Source: Cystobacter fuscus (GTDB taxonomy: Bacteria; Myxococcota; Myxococcia; Myxococcales; Myxococcaceae). Taken from it: DNA of 64,000 nt. The notes under the pieces are model-generated. The model saw nothing but the letters and a program-made list of their open reading frames with translations. It had not been told where the DNA came from and searched no databases. The stretch spans positions 10,044,001 to 10,108,000 of the forward strand of contig NZ_CP022098.1 of assembly GCF_002305875.1 (NCBI RefSeq). The letters run 5' to 3'. Shown piece after piece: positions 47,199 to 55,870 of this stretch; positions within the stretch are counted from its first letter, which is position 1; every line of letters begins with the position of its first letter. The translations under genes were made by a program, and so were the position numbers.

Positions 47199-49097
47199 TC
47201 AGATCGGCTCGAGCAGGAATTGCTGGCAGTCGTTGTTCGACCACGTCCACTGCTGGAGCTTCGTCCCATCCCCACTGCTCGTGCAGCTCGTCACGTCGAG
47301 CACCTTGCCGCTGTGGCGCGCCTCGATCCGGACGTAGCCGTTGCCCAGTGAGACGGTCTTGAACTGCTGATTGGAGCCGTTGGACCAGACCCACTGCTGC
47401 ACGGGCGCGCCGTCCGCGGTGCTCACGTCCGCCACGTCGAGCGCCTTGCCGCTGTAGCGCGAGACGATCTGGTAGTAGCCGCCGTCCGTCGGCTGGAGCG
47501 TCCACTGCTGGCTCGAGCCGGTGTGGCAGGCCCACTGGTGGATCTTCGCACCATCCGCGGTGCTCGGCCCCTCGATGTCCACGCACTTGCCGGTGGACTT
47601 GTTCACGATGCGGTAGGCGGTGGTGCTGCCCCCCGAGGAGCCCGCCTTCCACTTGAACGAGGCGATCGAGCGCGGCGGCAGCGAGTAGTCGAAGGACTGG
47701 CCGTTCCAGCGCACCTTGAAGGTGAGCGTCTGGCTGGCGTTGGAGTTGAGCGCCACCAGCGCCAGCGAGCCGTCCGGGTTCTTGAAGGCCACGGTCTCGA
47801 TGTTGCCATTGCCCAGGCTCGTCGAGCCGATGCGCACCGCGCCCGCGCGCGCCACCTTCCCGAAGTGCGCCCAGGAGTAGTAGTCCTCGTTCTTCGTGTA
47901 GGTGCCCGTGGAGTTGTTCACCGTCAGCATGCCGCGGCAGTCGTAGCAGCCGCCCGTGTAGGGGCCGTGGTTGGGGTCCAACGCGATGTTCCAGTACATG
48001 GAGCTGCGCGCCCAGTTGCGCAGCGGGCCGATGACGAGGTTGCGCACGTTCCACGTCAGGTTGGCCGCCGCGTCCTTCGCCCACTCGCCACCGGAGCACT
48101 CGGTGAAGTGGATCTCCTCGTTGGGGTAGGCGTTGTGGAAGTCGTTCTGGACGCTGAAGCTGCCCTCGGGGCCCTCGTAGCAGTGCCAGGCCACGCCCGC
48201 GATGGCCGACTGGGCCTGGCCGTTGTTGTAGGCCATGGTGTCGTAGGGGAAGCGCGCCGGGACGCCCCCGTCGTACCAGTTGTGATCCCAGGCGAAGATC
48301 TTCACCGAGCCGAAGCCCGCGTTGTCGAGCGCGGGCCGCAGGTTGTTGGCCGCGAAGTTGGATTGATCCGCCGGCTCCATCTGCATCGTCGCGTACGTGC
48401 TGTTGGCGTTGTGCGGCTCGTTCTGCATGCTCACCGAGTGGATGGACAAGCCCTGCGCCTTGTAGCCCTGGAGGAACTTGACGAAGTAATCGGCATACAT
48501 GCCGTACAGGTCATTGCGCAGGTAGCCGCCGCCGGTGAACGAGTTGTTGAACTTCATCCACCCGGGGGCGCTCCACGGCACGGCGGTGATCTTCAGCTCG
48601 GAGTTGAGCTGGAGCGCCTGCTTGAGCAGCGGGATGATGTAGGCCGTGTCGTGGTTGATGGAGAAGCCATTCAAGTCACAGCACGTGTCGTCGTAGCTGT
48701 AGTTGTTGCGCGCGAAGTCCGACGCCCCCATGGGCAGGCGGACCATGCCGTAGCCCCCGCCCGCCGACACGCTGAACAGATCGTTCATGATGGCGTTGCG
48801 CTGGGGTGAATTGTAGATGAGCCACGCGGACGAGTCCGTCAGGGCCCCCCCGAAGCCATCGATGGTCTGGTAGGTCGTCGACTCGGTGATGTCGATCGTC
48901 GTCGACGTGCCGCTCTGCGTTCCGAAGGTCTTGTTCGCCTCGGCGTTGAAGCGCTTGGAGAGGGAGCTGCCCGAGGTGGTGGTCAGCCAGACCTGGACGG
49001 ACTCACCCGCCGCCGCGGCGAGCGAGGGCACCAGCCCGCACAAGCCCCACAGCGCCATCGTGATACCCGTCCGCGTGTTCTTCTTGAAGGGAGTCAT
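47199..49097 (-). CDS. Secreted GH30 glycosidase with C-terminal ricin-type (CBM13) lectin
   Basis: The 632-residue enzyme has a signal peptide (ITMALWGLCGLVPSLAAAA), a GH30 domain with acid/base Glu227 in QNEPHN and nucleophile Glu333 in HFTECSGGEW, and a beta-trefoil lectin with QxW repeats (IHQWACHTGSSQQW; VQQWVWSNGSNQQF; LQQWTWSNNDCQQF). GH30 includes beta-1,6-glucanases and glucosylceramidases. The NEP and TECSG contexts fit the beta-1,6-glucanase-like subfamily but do not prove it. It lies downstream of the CBM6/thaumatin-like gene on the same strand. Confidence 0.9.
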   Translation of the reverse strand: MTPFKKNTRTGITMALWGLCGLVPSLAAAAGESVQVWLTTTSGSSLSKRFNAEANKTFGTQSGTSTTIDITESTTYQTIDGFGGALTDSSAWLIYNSPQRNAIMNDLFSVSAGGGYGMVRLPMGASDFARNNYSYDDTCCDLNGFSINHDTAYIIPLLKQALQLNSELKITAVPWSAPGWMKFNNSFTGGGYLRNDLYGMYADYFVKFLQGYKAQGLSIHSVSMQNEPHNANSTYATMQMEPADQSNFAANNLRPALDNAGFGSVKIFAWDHNWYDGGVPARFPYDTMAYNNGQAQSAIAGVAWHCYEGPEGSFSVQNDFHNAYPNEEIHFTECSGGEWAKDAAANLTWNVRNLVIGPLRNWARSSMYWNIALDPNHGPYTGGCYDCRGMLTVNNSTGTYTKNEDYYSWAHFGKVARAGAVRIGSTSLGNGNIETVAFKNPDGSLALVALNSNASQTLTFKVRWNGQSFDYSLPPRSIASFKWKAGSSGGSTTAYRIVNKSTGKCVDIEGPSTADGAKIHQWACHTGSSQQWTLQPTDGGYYQIVSRYSGKALDVADVSTADGAPVQQWVWSNGSNQQFKTVSLGNGYVRIEARHSGKVLDVTSCTSSGDGTKLQQWTWSNNDCQQFLLEPI

Positions 49098-49143
49098 GGG
49101 TCGATCGATCTCGTGTGATGAACCCCAGGGGGGAAGGAACGAC

Positions 49144-49174
49144 GACGCCCGGTCCCCTGGGAGGGCCGGGCGTC
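49144..49174 (-). terminator. Terminator hairpin after the CBM6/thaumatin-like gene
   Basis: A perfect 9-bp stem (GACGCCCGG with CCGGGCGTC) with a GC-rich loop lies 22 bases past the stop of the gene at 49196-50665 and before the GH30 start. It has no strong T run. It suggests that the two genes are separate transcripts or that the second is attenuated. Confidence 0.55.
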
Positions 49175-49195
49175 GAGGAAGAGGACGGATGGGTT

Positions 49196-50665
49196 TCAGC
49201 CCGCGGGGCAGAACGTCACGTTGAGCTGCCGGCCACCGTTGCAGGTGTAGAAGCCGGCCTGGTTGGCCGCCATGGGGTAGTCGTCGTAGGCGAACGAGTA
49301 CACCGCGCCGCACTGGTCATGCACCCACCTGGCGTACTGGTTGTAGGGCTTGCCGGTGTTGTAGTACTGGGCCACGTTCGTGCTGTCGGGGTTGTCCACC
49401 ATGCCGCGCGTGATGGCCGAGCACCACTTGGCGCTCTGGGAGAAGAAGTTGCCCGAGCAGGCGTACACCTGGGGCGTCTTCTCCGAGCCCGGGTTGCACT
49501 GGCCGGGGTACTTGCTCGCGCACCGGGCGATCTCGCTGTCCAGGCGGTTGCACACCGAGGCGCGGCGCGGGTCGCTCGCGTACTCCCCGTCGATGCAGAA
49601 GGAGCGCGGCGCGAGGCAGATGGTGCCGCCCCCCATGGTGTAGCGCAGCCCGTCCGGACACGCGTTGGCGATGGCCGTGCTCAGCGCGCTGTAGCTCTTG
49701 TTGCACTGGGCCATGTTGCAGCCGTTGTTGCCCACGGTGGAGATCTGCATGGGCAGGCCCACGTGGTCCACGTACGTGAGGTTGTAGTAGATGTTCTGCA
49801 CGCCGTTGCCGTCGGGTCCGAGCGTGAACTCGGCCTTCTCCAGCTCGCGCGGCGAGGAGGGCGAGGGCAGCGTGCGGTAGGCGCTCACGCGGCCGCTGGG
49901 GTAGTTGCCCGGCGGGTAGTAGGTGTAGCTGCCGCCGGTGCCGAGGTTGCGGTAGATCTTGTTGCCCGCCGAGTCCTTCTCCAGCGGGATGTCGCCCACG
50001 CCCGACAGGACGACGTTGAGGGCGAACGGGCACTTGTTCGTCACCACCACCGGCACCGTGCCCGTCGGAGGAGGATTCGTGCCCCCGCCCCCCGTCGTGT
50101 TGTGCAGCTCGAAGTAGTCGAGCTTGAACAACCAGTCACCGCCCGTCGCCACGCCCTTGAAGAACAGGTTGTGCGTGCCGCTGATGGCCGGCGTGGCGAT
50201 GGTCAGGGTGGTGAAGGTATTCCAATCACTGCCCGTGGCGGCGGAGATCGCCACCGTGCCGAGCTTCGTGCCACTGCCCACCGCGTCGGCCCAGATCTCC
50301 GCCTTGCCTCCCGCGTAGGGCGCGCCCACGCGAACCTGGATCTGGTTCACGCCACTGCCGAAGTTCACCCCGCTGTAGCCGATGACCTCGTTGACCTGGA
50401 GGCCGGCCACCGACTGCCCGTCACCGCCGCCCTCGTTGAACACGGCGCCGGCCGTCGTCAGCGAGGAGTTCCAACCTTCCGCCTGGATGCGGCTGCCCAC
50501 GATGACCTCCTGCGCCTTGCGCACCAGGTCCTCGTGGCTGTTGGTCTCCGGCATCTGGCCACAGCCCAGGGCCGTCGCCAGCATCAACCCCGCGCCACCC
50601 GCGAGCAGCGCGCTCCTGCTTCCCGTCCGAACAGCTCGATCATTCCGGAATACCGTGTGGGACAT
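49196..50665 (-). CDS. Secreted lipoprotein with CBM6 and thaumatin-like/GH64-type domain
   Basis: The 489-residue product has a lipobox (LMLATALGC), a CBM6 carbohydrate-binding domain (VGSRIQAEGWNSSLTTAGA, later LFKLDYFELHN) and a Gly/Pro linker. A Cys-rich thaumatin-like beta domain follows, starting VPVVVTNKCPFALNV and ending YSFAYDDYPMAANQAGF with NVTFCPAG. Thaumatin-like folds occur in glucan-binding and GH64 beta-1,3-glucanase proteins; which applies here is unclear. Together with the adjacent GH30 enzyme it suggests attack on fungal cell walls during predation. GAAGGAG precedes the ATG at 50665. Confidence 0.82.
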   Translation of the reverse strand: MSHTVFRNDRAVRTGSRSALLAGGAGLMLATALGCGQMPETNSHEDLVRKAQEVIVGSRIQAEGWNSSLTTAGAVFNEGGGDGQSVAGLQVNEVIGYSGVNFGSGVNQIQVRVGAPYAGGKAEIWADAVGSGTKLGTVAISAATGSDWNTFTTLTIATPAISGTHNLFFKGVATGGDWLFKLDYFELHNTTGGGGTNPPPTGTVPVVVTNKCPFALNVVLSGVGDIPLEKDSAGNKIYRNLGTGGSYTYYPPGNYPSGRVSAYRTLPSPSSPRELEKAEFTLGPDGNGVQNIYYNLTYVDHVGLPMQISTVGNNGCNMAQCNKSYSALSTAIANACPDGLRYTMGGGTICLAPRSFCIDGEYASDPRRASVCNRLDSEIARCASKYPGQCNPGSEKTPQVYACSGNFFSQSAKWCSAITRGMVDNPDSTNVAQYYNTGKPYNQYARWVHDQCGAVYSFAYDDYPMAANQAGFYTCNGGRQLNVTFCPAG

Positions 50666-50969
50666 GCCTTCTCCTTCAAATAGTGAAGACAAGAGAAGCC
50701 CACTTAATGATTCGGGTCAGAAAAACGAAGATTCGCGTGTGATTGCGTGAAGAGAAACAGCGCCCGGAGGCCATGACACGGGGCGTCCTCACCTGGTGTC
50801 AGGGCTCACGCCACACCGCGAGTTCATTTCCTTGCTGAAACCCCCGTTCAGCCAACCGCCGTGAACAACTCCGTGGAGTGCTCGAACCATGCGGTGGCTG
50901 GGGACCGCTCGGCGAGGTGTCCAGTGGGGTCTGGCCCGCCGAGCGGAGCTGCTCGAACCGCTTCTTCCG
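50666..50969. other. Intergenic stretch between the CBM6 gene and the phasin-like gene
   Basis: No gene was supported here. The left 100 bases are AT-richer and probably hold the promoter of the CBM6/thaumatin-like gene, but no clear -35/-10 pair was found. The right end holds the inverted repeat at 50905-50946. The direct repeat gctcgaacc occurs at 50880 and 50950. Confidence 0.5.
50905..50946 (-). terminator. Inverted repeat after the phasin-like gene
   Basis: Perfect 10-bp arms (CCGCTCGGCG and CGCCGAGCGG) with a 22-base loop lie 23 bases past the stop of the gene at 50970-51269. It may terminate that short transcript; there is no clear T tract. Confidence 0.45.
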
Positions 50970-51269
50970 CTACTTCTTCTTGGCGGCCGACAGCGCGTCC
51001 ACCTTGGACTCCACCGACGTGAGCAGGCGCTCCAGGTCATCCACCTTGGCGCGCAGCTGCTCCAGGTCCGCGGTGGACGGCAGGTTCATGGCAGACAGGG
51101 CCGTGCGCAGCGCGCTGTCCAGCGTGCCCTTGGCCGCCAGCGAGCGCGTCACCAGCGACTGCACCGCCGCGACGAACTTCTCGTTCGACATGAGCTGCTG
51201 GGTCAGCTTGCCCACGCGCTCCTCGCCCGTCTCGACGATCCTCTTCACCATCGGGTTGTTCATGATCAT
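50970..51269 (-). CDS. Small phasin-like coiled-coil protein
   Basis: The 99-residue product begins MIMNNPMVKRIVETGEERVGKL, is Ala/Leu/Lys-rich and mostly helical, with a predicted coiled coil over residues 65-95 (TADLEQLRAKVDDLERLL, then ESKVDAL) and a Lys-rich end. This resembles phasins and PHA-granule-associated proteins, and similar small proteins bind the ends of poly-acid granules or membranes. The AAGGAG site 5 bases before the ATG at 51269 fixes the start. It is divergent from the ArsA-like pair. Function is inference. Confidence 0.6.
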   Translation of the reverse strand: MIMNNPMVKRIVETGEERVGKLTQQLMSNEKFVAAVQSLVTRSLAAKGTLDSALRTALSAMNLPSTADLEQLRAKVDDLERLLTSVESKVDALSAAKKK

Positions 51270-51389
51270 GGGGTCTCCTTGAATCCGCGAATTGTCGGGG
51301 GACGCGGTAAGCCCCGGGTTCAATCGCGCGGACTCTGGAAGCATACGACGCGACGTGTCAAGTGTGTGTCGGACTCGCGACGGAGTGCG

Positions 51390-51418
51390 TTGACAGGTGG
51401 GGGGGCCATCCCTAGGGT
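51390..51418 (+). promoter_or_regulatory. Sigma-70-type promoter of the ArsA-like pair
   Basis: TTGACA (51390-51395) and TAGGGT (51413-51418) are separated by exactly 17 bases: a full-consensus -35 and a partial -10. Transcription would start near 51425, so the message begins only about 5 bases before the ATG at 51430 and has no ribosome site. Confidence 0.5.
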
Positions 51419-51429
51419 CCCCCCTCCCG

Positions 51430-52350
51430 ATGGGCGCGCTGTTCGACAAGCGGTTGTGGATCGTTTCCGGCAAGGGTGGCGTGGGCAAGAGCACCGTCGC
51501 CGCCGCCCTGGCCCTGCGCTCGGCACGTGCGGGCCGCCGCACCCTGGTGTGCGAGGTCAATACCCAGGAGCGCATCAGCGGCCTGCTCGGACATCGCCCC
51601 GTGGGCCCCCAGGTCACTCCCCTGGAAGACAACCTGTGGGCGGTGGACGTGCGCCCCCAGGAGGCCATGCGCGAGTACGCGCTCATGGTCCTGCGCTTCG
51701 AGACCCTCTACAAGACGGTCTTCGAGAACAAGGTGGTGCGCTACTTCCTGCGCTTCATCCCCTCGCTGCAGGAGCTGGTGCTGCTCGGGAAGATCCTCTT
51801 CCACGCCCAGGAGAAGCGCCCGGATGGCCAGCCGCTGTGGGACACGATCGTCATGGACGCTCCGGCCACGGGCCACGCCATCACCTTCCTCCGCGTGCCC
51901 CAGGTGCTCATGCAGACGGTGCCCCCCGGGCCCATGTCCCGCGAGGCCCTGAAGATGAAGGATCTCCTGGAGGATCCGGCGGTGACGGCCGCGGTGCTGG
52001 TGTCGCTGCCCGAGGAGATGCCGGTGAACGAGACGCTCGAGCTGCACGCCGCGCTGCGCGACCAGGTGCGGGTGCGCACCCACGCGGCGGTGCTCAACGC
52101 CACCTTCCCCGAGCGCTTCACCGAGGATGATCTGGAGGCCCTGGTGGACCAACCCGAGCTGTTCCAGCTCGCCCGCGCCCACCACGCCCGCGCGGCGCAG
52201 ACGGTACTCGCGCAGCTCAAGCTGGAGCGCAACCTGCACGTCCCCGTCCACTCCGTGCCCCGCATCTTCACCCCGTGCTTCGACCGCTCGGCCATCGAGC
52301 AGATCATCACCCACCTGGAGCCGCTGGTGACGGGGAAGGCGGCCCCATGA
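51430..52350 (+). CDS. ArsA/Get3-family ATPase, first of pair
   Basis: The 306-residue P-loop ATPase has the deviant Walker A IVSGKGGVGKSTV with the signature Lys, a switch-like MDAPATGHAITFL segment and a C-terminal half without a visible arsenite-binding cysteine set. ArsA/Get3 relatives target tail-anchored proteins or pump anions. Here no arsenic genes are present. It overlaps the next ATPase by an ATGA, so the two probably form a heterodimer, as proposed for actinobacterial Rv3679/Rv3680-type pairs. The ATG at 51430 lacks a Shine-Dalgarno; see promoter. Confidence 0.86.
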   Translation: MGALFDKRLWIVSGKGGVGKSTVAAALALRSARAGRRTLVCEVNTQERISGLLGHRPVGPQVTPLEDNLWAVDVRPQEAMREYALMVLRFETLYKTVFENKVVRYFLRFIPSLQELVLLGKILFHAQEKRPDGQPLWDTIVMDAPATGHAITFLRVPQVLMQTVPPGPMSREALKMKDLLEDPAVTAAVLVSLPEEMPVNETLELHAALRDQVRVRTHAAVLNATFPERFTEDDLEALVDQPELFQLARAHHARAAQTVLAQLKLERNLHVPVHSVPRIFTPCFDRSAIEQIITHLEPLVTGKAAP

Positions 52351-53492
52351 ACGCGCTGTCGGAAGCCCTCGCGTCCAAGCGCGTCCTGGTGTCCGTGGGT
52401 TCGGGGGGCGTGGGCAAGACGACCGTCTCCGCCACGCTCGCCCTGCGCGCCGCGGTGGATGGCCGCAGCAGCCTCGTGTGCACCATCGACCCGGCCAAGC
52501 GGCTGGCCAACTCGCTCGGGCTCAATGCCCTGGGCAACGTGGAGGCCGAGGTGCCCGCCAGCGCCCTGGCGCCGCTGGGCGTCACCGCCCGCGCCCGCCT
52601 GCACGCGATGATGCTGGACATGAAGCAGACGTGGGACGATCTCATCGTCAAGAACGCCCCCGCCGACAAGCGCGAGAAGATCCTCGCCAACCGCTTCTAC
52701 CAGTCGCTGTCCAGCGCGCTCGCCGGCAGCCAGGAGTACGTGGCGATGGAGAAGCTCTGGGAGCTGCGCACCCAGCGCGACTACGAGCTCATCGTGCTCG
52801 ACACGCCACCCACCGCGCACGCGCTCGACTTCCTGGAAGCCCCCAACCGGGTGCTGGACTTCCTGGACAACGAGGCCGCCCGGTGGCTGCTCACCCCGGC
52901 GCTCGCCGCGGGCAAGGTGGGCCTGTCGCTCTTCAACCTGGGCAGCAGCTACATGGCGAAGACCATCTCCCGCTTCACCGGCACGGAGACCCTGCAGGAG
53001 CTGGCCGCCTTCATGCTCTCCATCGCCCCCATGAACGAGAGCTTCCGGGTGCGGGCGCGCGGCGTGCGCGAGCTGCTGGAGGCGGAGCAGACGGGCTTCG
53101 TCCTGGTGACCAGCCCCGGCCGGGAGCGCCTGGACGAGGTGGTGCACTTCCACAAGCTGCTCAGGCAGAACGGGATGGAAATCGTGGCCGTGGTGGTCAA
53201 CCGCGTCCACCCGATGCCCCCTGCTTCCCTCTGGGAGGAGGCCCGGAGCCTCATTCCCGCCCGGCGCGCGAAGGTGGAGCAGACGCTGCGGGAGATGACG
53301 CTGCTGGCCGAGCAGGACGCCCGCGGCATCCTCGAGCTGCAAGCCGCCTGCGAGGGCACACCCCTGGTCCAGGTGCCACGCTTCGAGATGGACGTGCACG
53401 ACATCGGCGCCCTGTGGCGCACCGGGCGCTTCCTCATGGGCGAAGAGGTGATTGCCCTGCCGCCGCCCCAGCTCACGGCCGGCCAGGGCTGA
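52347..53492 (+). CDS. ArsA/Get3-family ATPase, second of pair
   Basis: The 381-residue partner has VSVGSGGVGKTTVSATLAL, where the first, signature Lys of the deviant Walker A is replaced by Ser, and a switch region LDTPPTAHALDFL. The Lys in GKTT is kept, so ATP is probably bound, but hydrolysis may depend on the partner's Lys. This split is as in Rv3680-like proteins. Longer helical C-terminus, no membrane segment. Convergent with the PAAR-like gene. Role in myxobacteria unknown. Confidence 0.84.
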   Translation: MNALSEALASKRVLVSVGSGGVGKTTVSATLALRAAVDGRSSLVCTIDPAKRLANSLGLNALGNVEAEVPASALAPLGVTARARLHAMMLDMKQTWDDLIVKNAPADKREKILANRFYQSLSSALAGSQEYVAMEKLWELRTQRDYELIVLDTPPTAHALDFLEAPNRVLDFLDNEAARWLLTPALAAGKVGLSLFNLGSSYMAKTISRFTGTETLQELAAFMLSIAPMNESFRVRARGVRELLEAEQTGFVLVTSPGRERLDEVVHFHKLLRQNGMEIVAVVVNRVHPMPPASLWEEARSLIPARRAKVEQTLREMTLLAEQDARGILELQAACEGTPLVQVPRFEMDVHDIGALWRTGRFLMGEEVIALPPPQLTAGQG

Positions 53493-53548
53493 CCCGACAA
53501 GCGCCGTTCACGGCGAGCCACATGGCAGGGGCACGGGTCGTGCCCCCA

Positions 53549-54571
53549 TCATGAGCAGGTCGCGCAATGCTGATGCCCCTGGGTGTGTCCGCCGCGATTC
53601 CCACCTCGCAGGCCTTTCACCAGCTTCATCAGCCCGCGCGCGACGTCGCCCCAAGGGGGCATGGGAAAGCCCCCAATCAGGACGTTCGGCTGCCCGGTGA
53701 CGAGGGCCCCCAAGCCAGGGATGAGCCCCGGGTCCTTTCCAACCAACAGGGACATGGCCATGGCGGCGGCATCGGCGGCGAGCTGGGCCGCGGCCATTCC
53801 CGCCGCCAGTGCCTGGCCGGAGGCCGCGGCGGCGTTGGCTGCCGCCGCGGCGGCGGACTCGGCGGGCGCGGCGCTTGAAGCCGCCGCGTCCTGCAGGTTG
53901 GTGACCACGCTCAACGCGCCCGCCGCCATTCCCGCGCCCATCATCACCTTCGACAGCTTGGACATCGGACCCGCCGATGGGGTGCAGTGCTTGGTGATGT
54001 CCCCCATCCGGGCGGCCCGCGCCCCGCCGATGAACACCTTGCTCGAGCCGGTGAAGATCTCCAGCGGTGGAGTGAAGGTCCCGCAGGTGACGGAGACGCC
54101 CACATCACCGGCGCGCGCCGCCGGAAGGCCATTGATGAGCACGGAGACACAGCCACTGAGCAGGACCGTGCCAATACTCGGCAGTGGAATGGGTGGGGCT
54201 GGCGGGATGAGGCTGGGCGGATGGGAGTGCGGATGCGGCAGCCCCACGTGCAGGGCCGTGAGCGTGGCCGCTGGCAGTGCGGGCAGCATGGCCGACACGG
54301 CGTTGGTGGCCAGCGCGAAGCCCGTGTTGAGCAACTCCACCGGCGCGCCAATGGCGCCCAGCACACCCGACAGGAGCTGATTGAGTTCACCGACCGAGCC
54401 CTGGTGGGCGGGAGGCGCGTTCTGGAAGGGCGCGGCCGTGCGGTTGACCACCGTCGCGAAGGAGTCGAGCGCGACGTTCTCTCCCGTGGGCTGCACCAGC
54501 GGCTTGGGAGGGCTGGGGGGATGCTGGGCTTGGCGCACCGCTTGGTGGGCCGCTGTCGAGCCTGGAATCAT
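53549..54571 (-). CDS. PAAR-like T6SS spike-tip protein
   Basis: PAAR proteins sharpen the VgrG spike and carry or adapt effectors. The 340-residue product has PAAR-type elements LINGLPAARAGDVGVS and VFIGGARAARMGDITKHC, and a third at NVLIGGFPMPPWGDVA. The PAAR halves are split by an Ala-rich hydrophobic helix stretch (about residues 225-300). Its ATG at 54571 follows GGAGG and overlaps the TPR stop (ATGA). It shares strand and style with the Rhs gene 4 kb to the right and probably carries it with the VgrG. Confidence 0.85.
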   Translation of the reverse strand: MIPGSTAAHQAVRQAQHPPSPPKPLVQPTGENVALDSFATVVNRTAAPFQNAPPAHQGSVGELNQLLSGVLGAIGAPVELLNTGFALATNAVSAMLPALPAATLTALHVGLPHPHSHPPSLIPPAPPIPLPSIGTVLLSGCVSVLINGLPAARAGDVGVSVTCGTFTPPLEIFTGSSKVFIGGARAARMGDITKHCTPSAGPMSKLSKVMMGAGMAAGALSVVTNLQDAAASSAAPAESAAAAAANAAAASGQALAAGMAAAQLAADAAAMAMSLLVGKDPGLIPGLGALVTGQPNVLIGGFPMPPWGDVARGLMKLVKGLRGGNRGGHTQGHQHCATCS

Positions 54572-55818
54572 CGTGCCTCCTCGCGCCCGGACAGGGCCCT
54601 CAGTTCCGCCAGACACTGCTGCCGCTGCTGCCGCATGCCCGCGTTCTCGTAGAGCCGCGCCATGCGCTCCAGCGCCGAGCGGAGTCTGTCCAGATACCCG
54701 ACGCTCCGGCAGAGCATCGCCGTGTCGTTCCAGGCACGCAGCGCTCCCGCCGTGTCCGACTGGTACTCCCGGGCCAGACCCAGTTTCTCCAGTGCATCCG
54801 CCTTGGCGTGCGCGTTGAGCGCCTTGGCGGCGACCCGGTCCGTGATGTCGAAATAGCCCTCGGCGTCCGGGTACTTCTTCAACTCCAGGCAGACCTCGCC
54901 CGCGGCCATGGAGAGGTTGAGCAGCACGGGCAGCGCTTGGGTCTGGATGGCCAGCGCGAGCCCCTGCTGGTAGCGCTCCCGGGCCTTCTCAGCCTGGCCG
55001 AGTTGCCGCAACACATCACCCGCGCCCTGCAGGCAGAGCGCCTGCATCGCCTTCGCGTCGTGCTCCGCGTAGTAGTCGTGCAGCAGGCCATACTTCTCCA
55101 GGGCCTGCGGGTAGCGCCGGTGGGAGTAGTCGAGCGCCGCGACCTGGAGTAGTGCTTGCATCCGCTGCGCCACGGGCCTGCTCTCATCCACCGCGTCCCG
55201 CGCGAGCCCATCGGTGAGCGCCGCCGTGCTCAGGTCCACCTCGTAGACCAGCACTCCCGGCGCCCGAAGCCTATGCAGCAGCGGCCCCAGGAAGGGCTCG
55301 GAGCGATCATCCCGGACGATGATGCGCAGCGAGCGCATCCACGGCTCGTAGCCGTCCACGGGGAGCAACTGGCTGACGAGCTCCGCGTAGCCGGAGCGAT
55401 CCTTCAACGTCGGCGGCAGCAGGCACCAGACGAGCCGATGGTCCGCCTCGATGGGAATCAGCGAGCGGACATGGATCATCGCCGCCTGGAGCCGCGTGTG
55501 CGGAGGAAGGCGCATGTCCTGGCATCGCGTGGGCAGCGGCGCCCAGCGGGGCCCGCCCTTCGCCGCTCGCGCGGTGTTGGCCATTTCGAGCTGGGCCGCG
55601 ACGCCCGCGTTCACCGCCGTCACGTACTGCGCCACCGGACCGGCTTCCGGATCGCATACCAGGAACAGATCCGCATCCATCTCCTCGTCCAGCCCCTGGA
55701 GCGTCTTGAACACCCACGCCATCTCGTCATCGCGAGCGCTCACCACCAGGATGAGCGAGTCGCGTTGATCGACGAAGTTCCGGAGGGTCGCCTGCAACTC
55801 CTGGAGTTTTCGTTGCAT
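54568..55818 (-). CDS. TPR-repeat protein linked to PAAR gene
   Basis: The 416-residue product has an N-terminal Rossmann-like segment (SLILVVSARDDEMAWVFK, HRLVWCLLPPTL) and C-terminal TPR repeats from about residue 230 (QALLQVAALDYSHRRYPQAL, then AQALCLQGAGDVLRQLGQAE and further). TPR proteins often chaperone or adapt T6SS effectors, and overlap with the PAAR gene supports that. Start uncertain: ATG at 55818 (chosen, no good ribosome site) or GTG at 55851. No family name is known to me. Confidence 0.7.
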   Translation of the reverse strand: MQRKLQELQATLRNFVDQRDSLILVVSARDDEMAWVFKTLQGLDEEMDADLFLVCDPEAGPVAQYVTAVNAGVAAQLEMANTARAAKGGPRWAPLPTRCQDMRLPPHTRLQAAMIHVRSLIPIEADHRLVWCLLPPTLKDRSGYAELVSQLLPVDGYEPWMRSLRIIVRDDRSEPFLGPLLHRLRAPGVLVYEVDLSTAALTDGLARDAVDESRPVAQRMQALLQVAALDYSHRRYPQALEKYGLLHDYYAEHDAKAMQALCLQGAGDVLRQLGQAEKARERYQQGLALAIQTQALPVLLNLSMAAGEVCLELKKYPDAEGYFDITDRVAAKALNAHAKADALEKLGLAREYQSDTAGALRAWNDTAMLCRSVGYLDRLRSALERMARLYENAGMRQQRQQCLAELRALSGREEAR

Positions 55819-55870
55819 GGTCGAAGGAATCGCTGAATGTAGTGTGGGCACAAGAGGGAGTCAAAAGCGG

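Noticed and set aside
51357-51362. Minus-strand TTGACA as promoter of the phasin-like gene
   Set aside because: No -10 hexamer lies at 16-18 bases; the nearest TATGCT is only 10 bases away.
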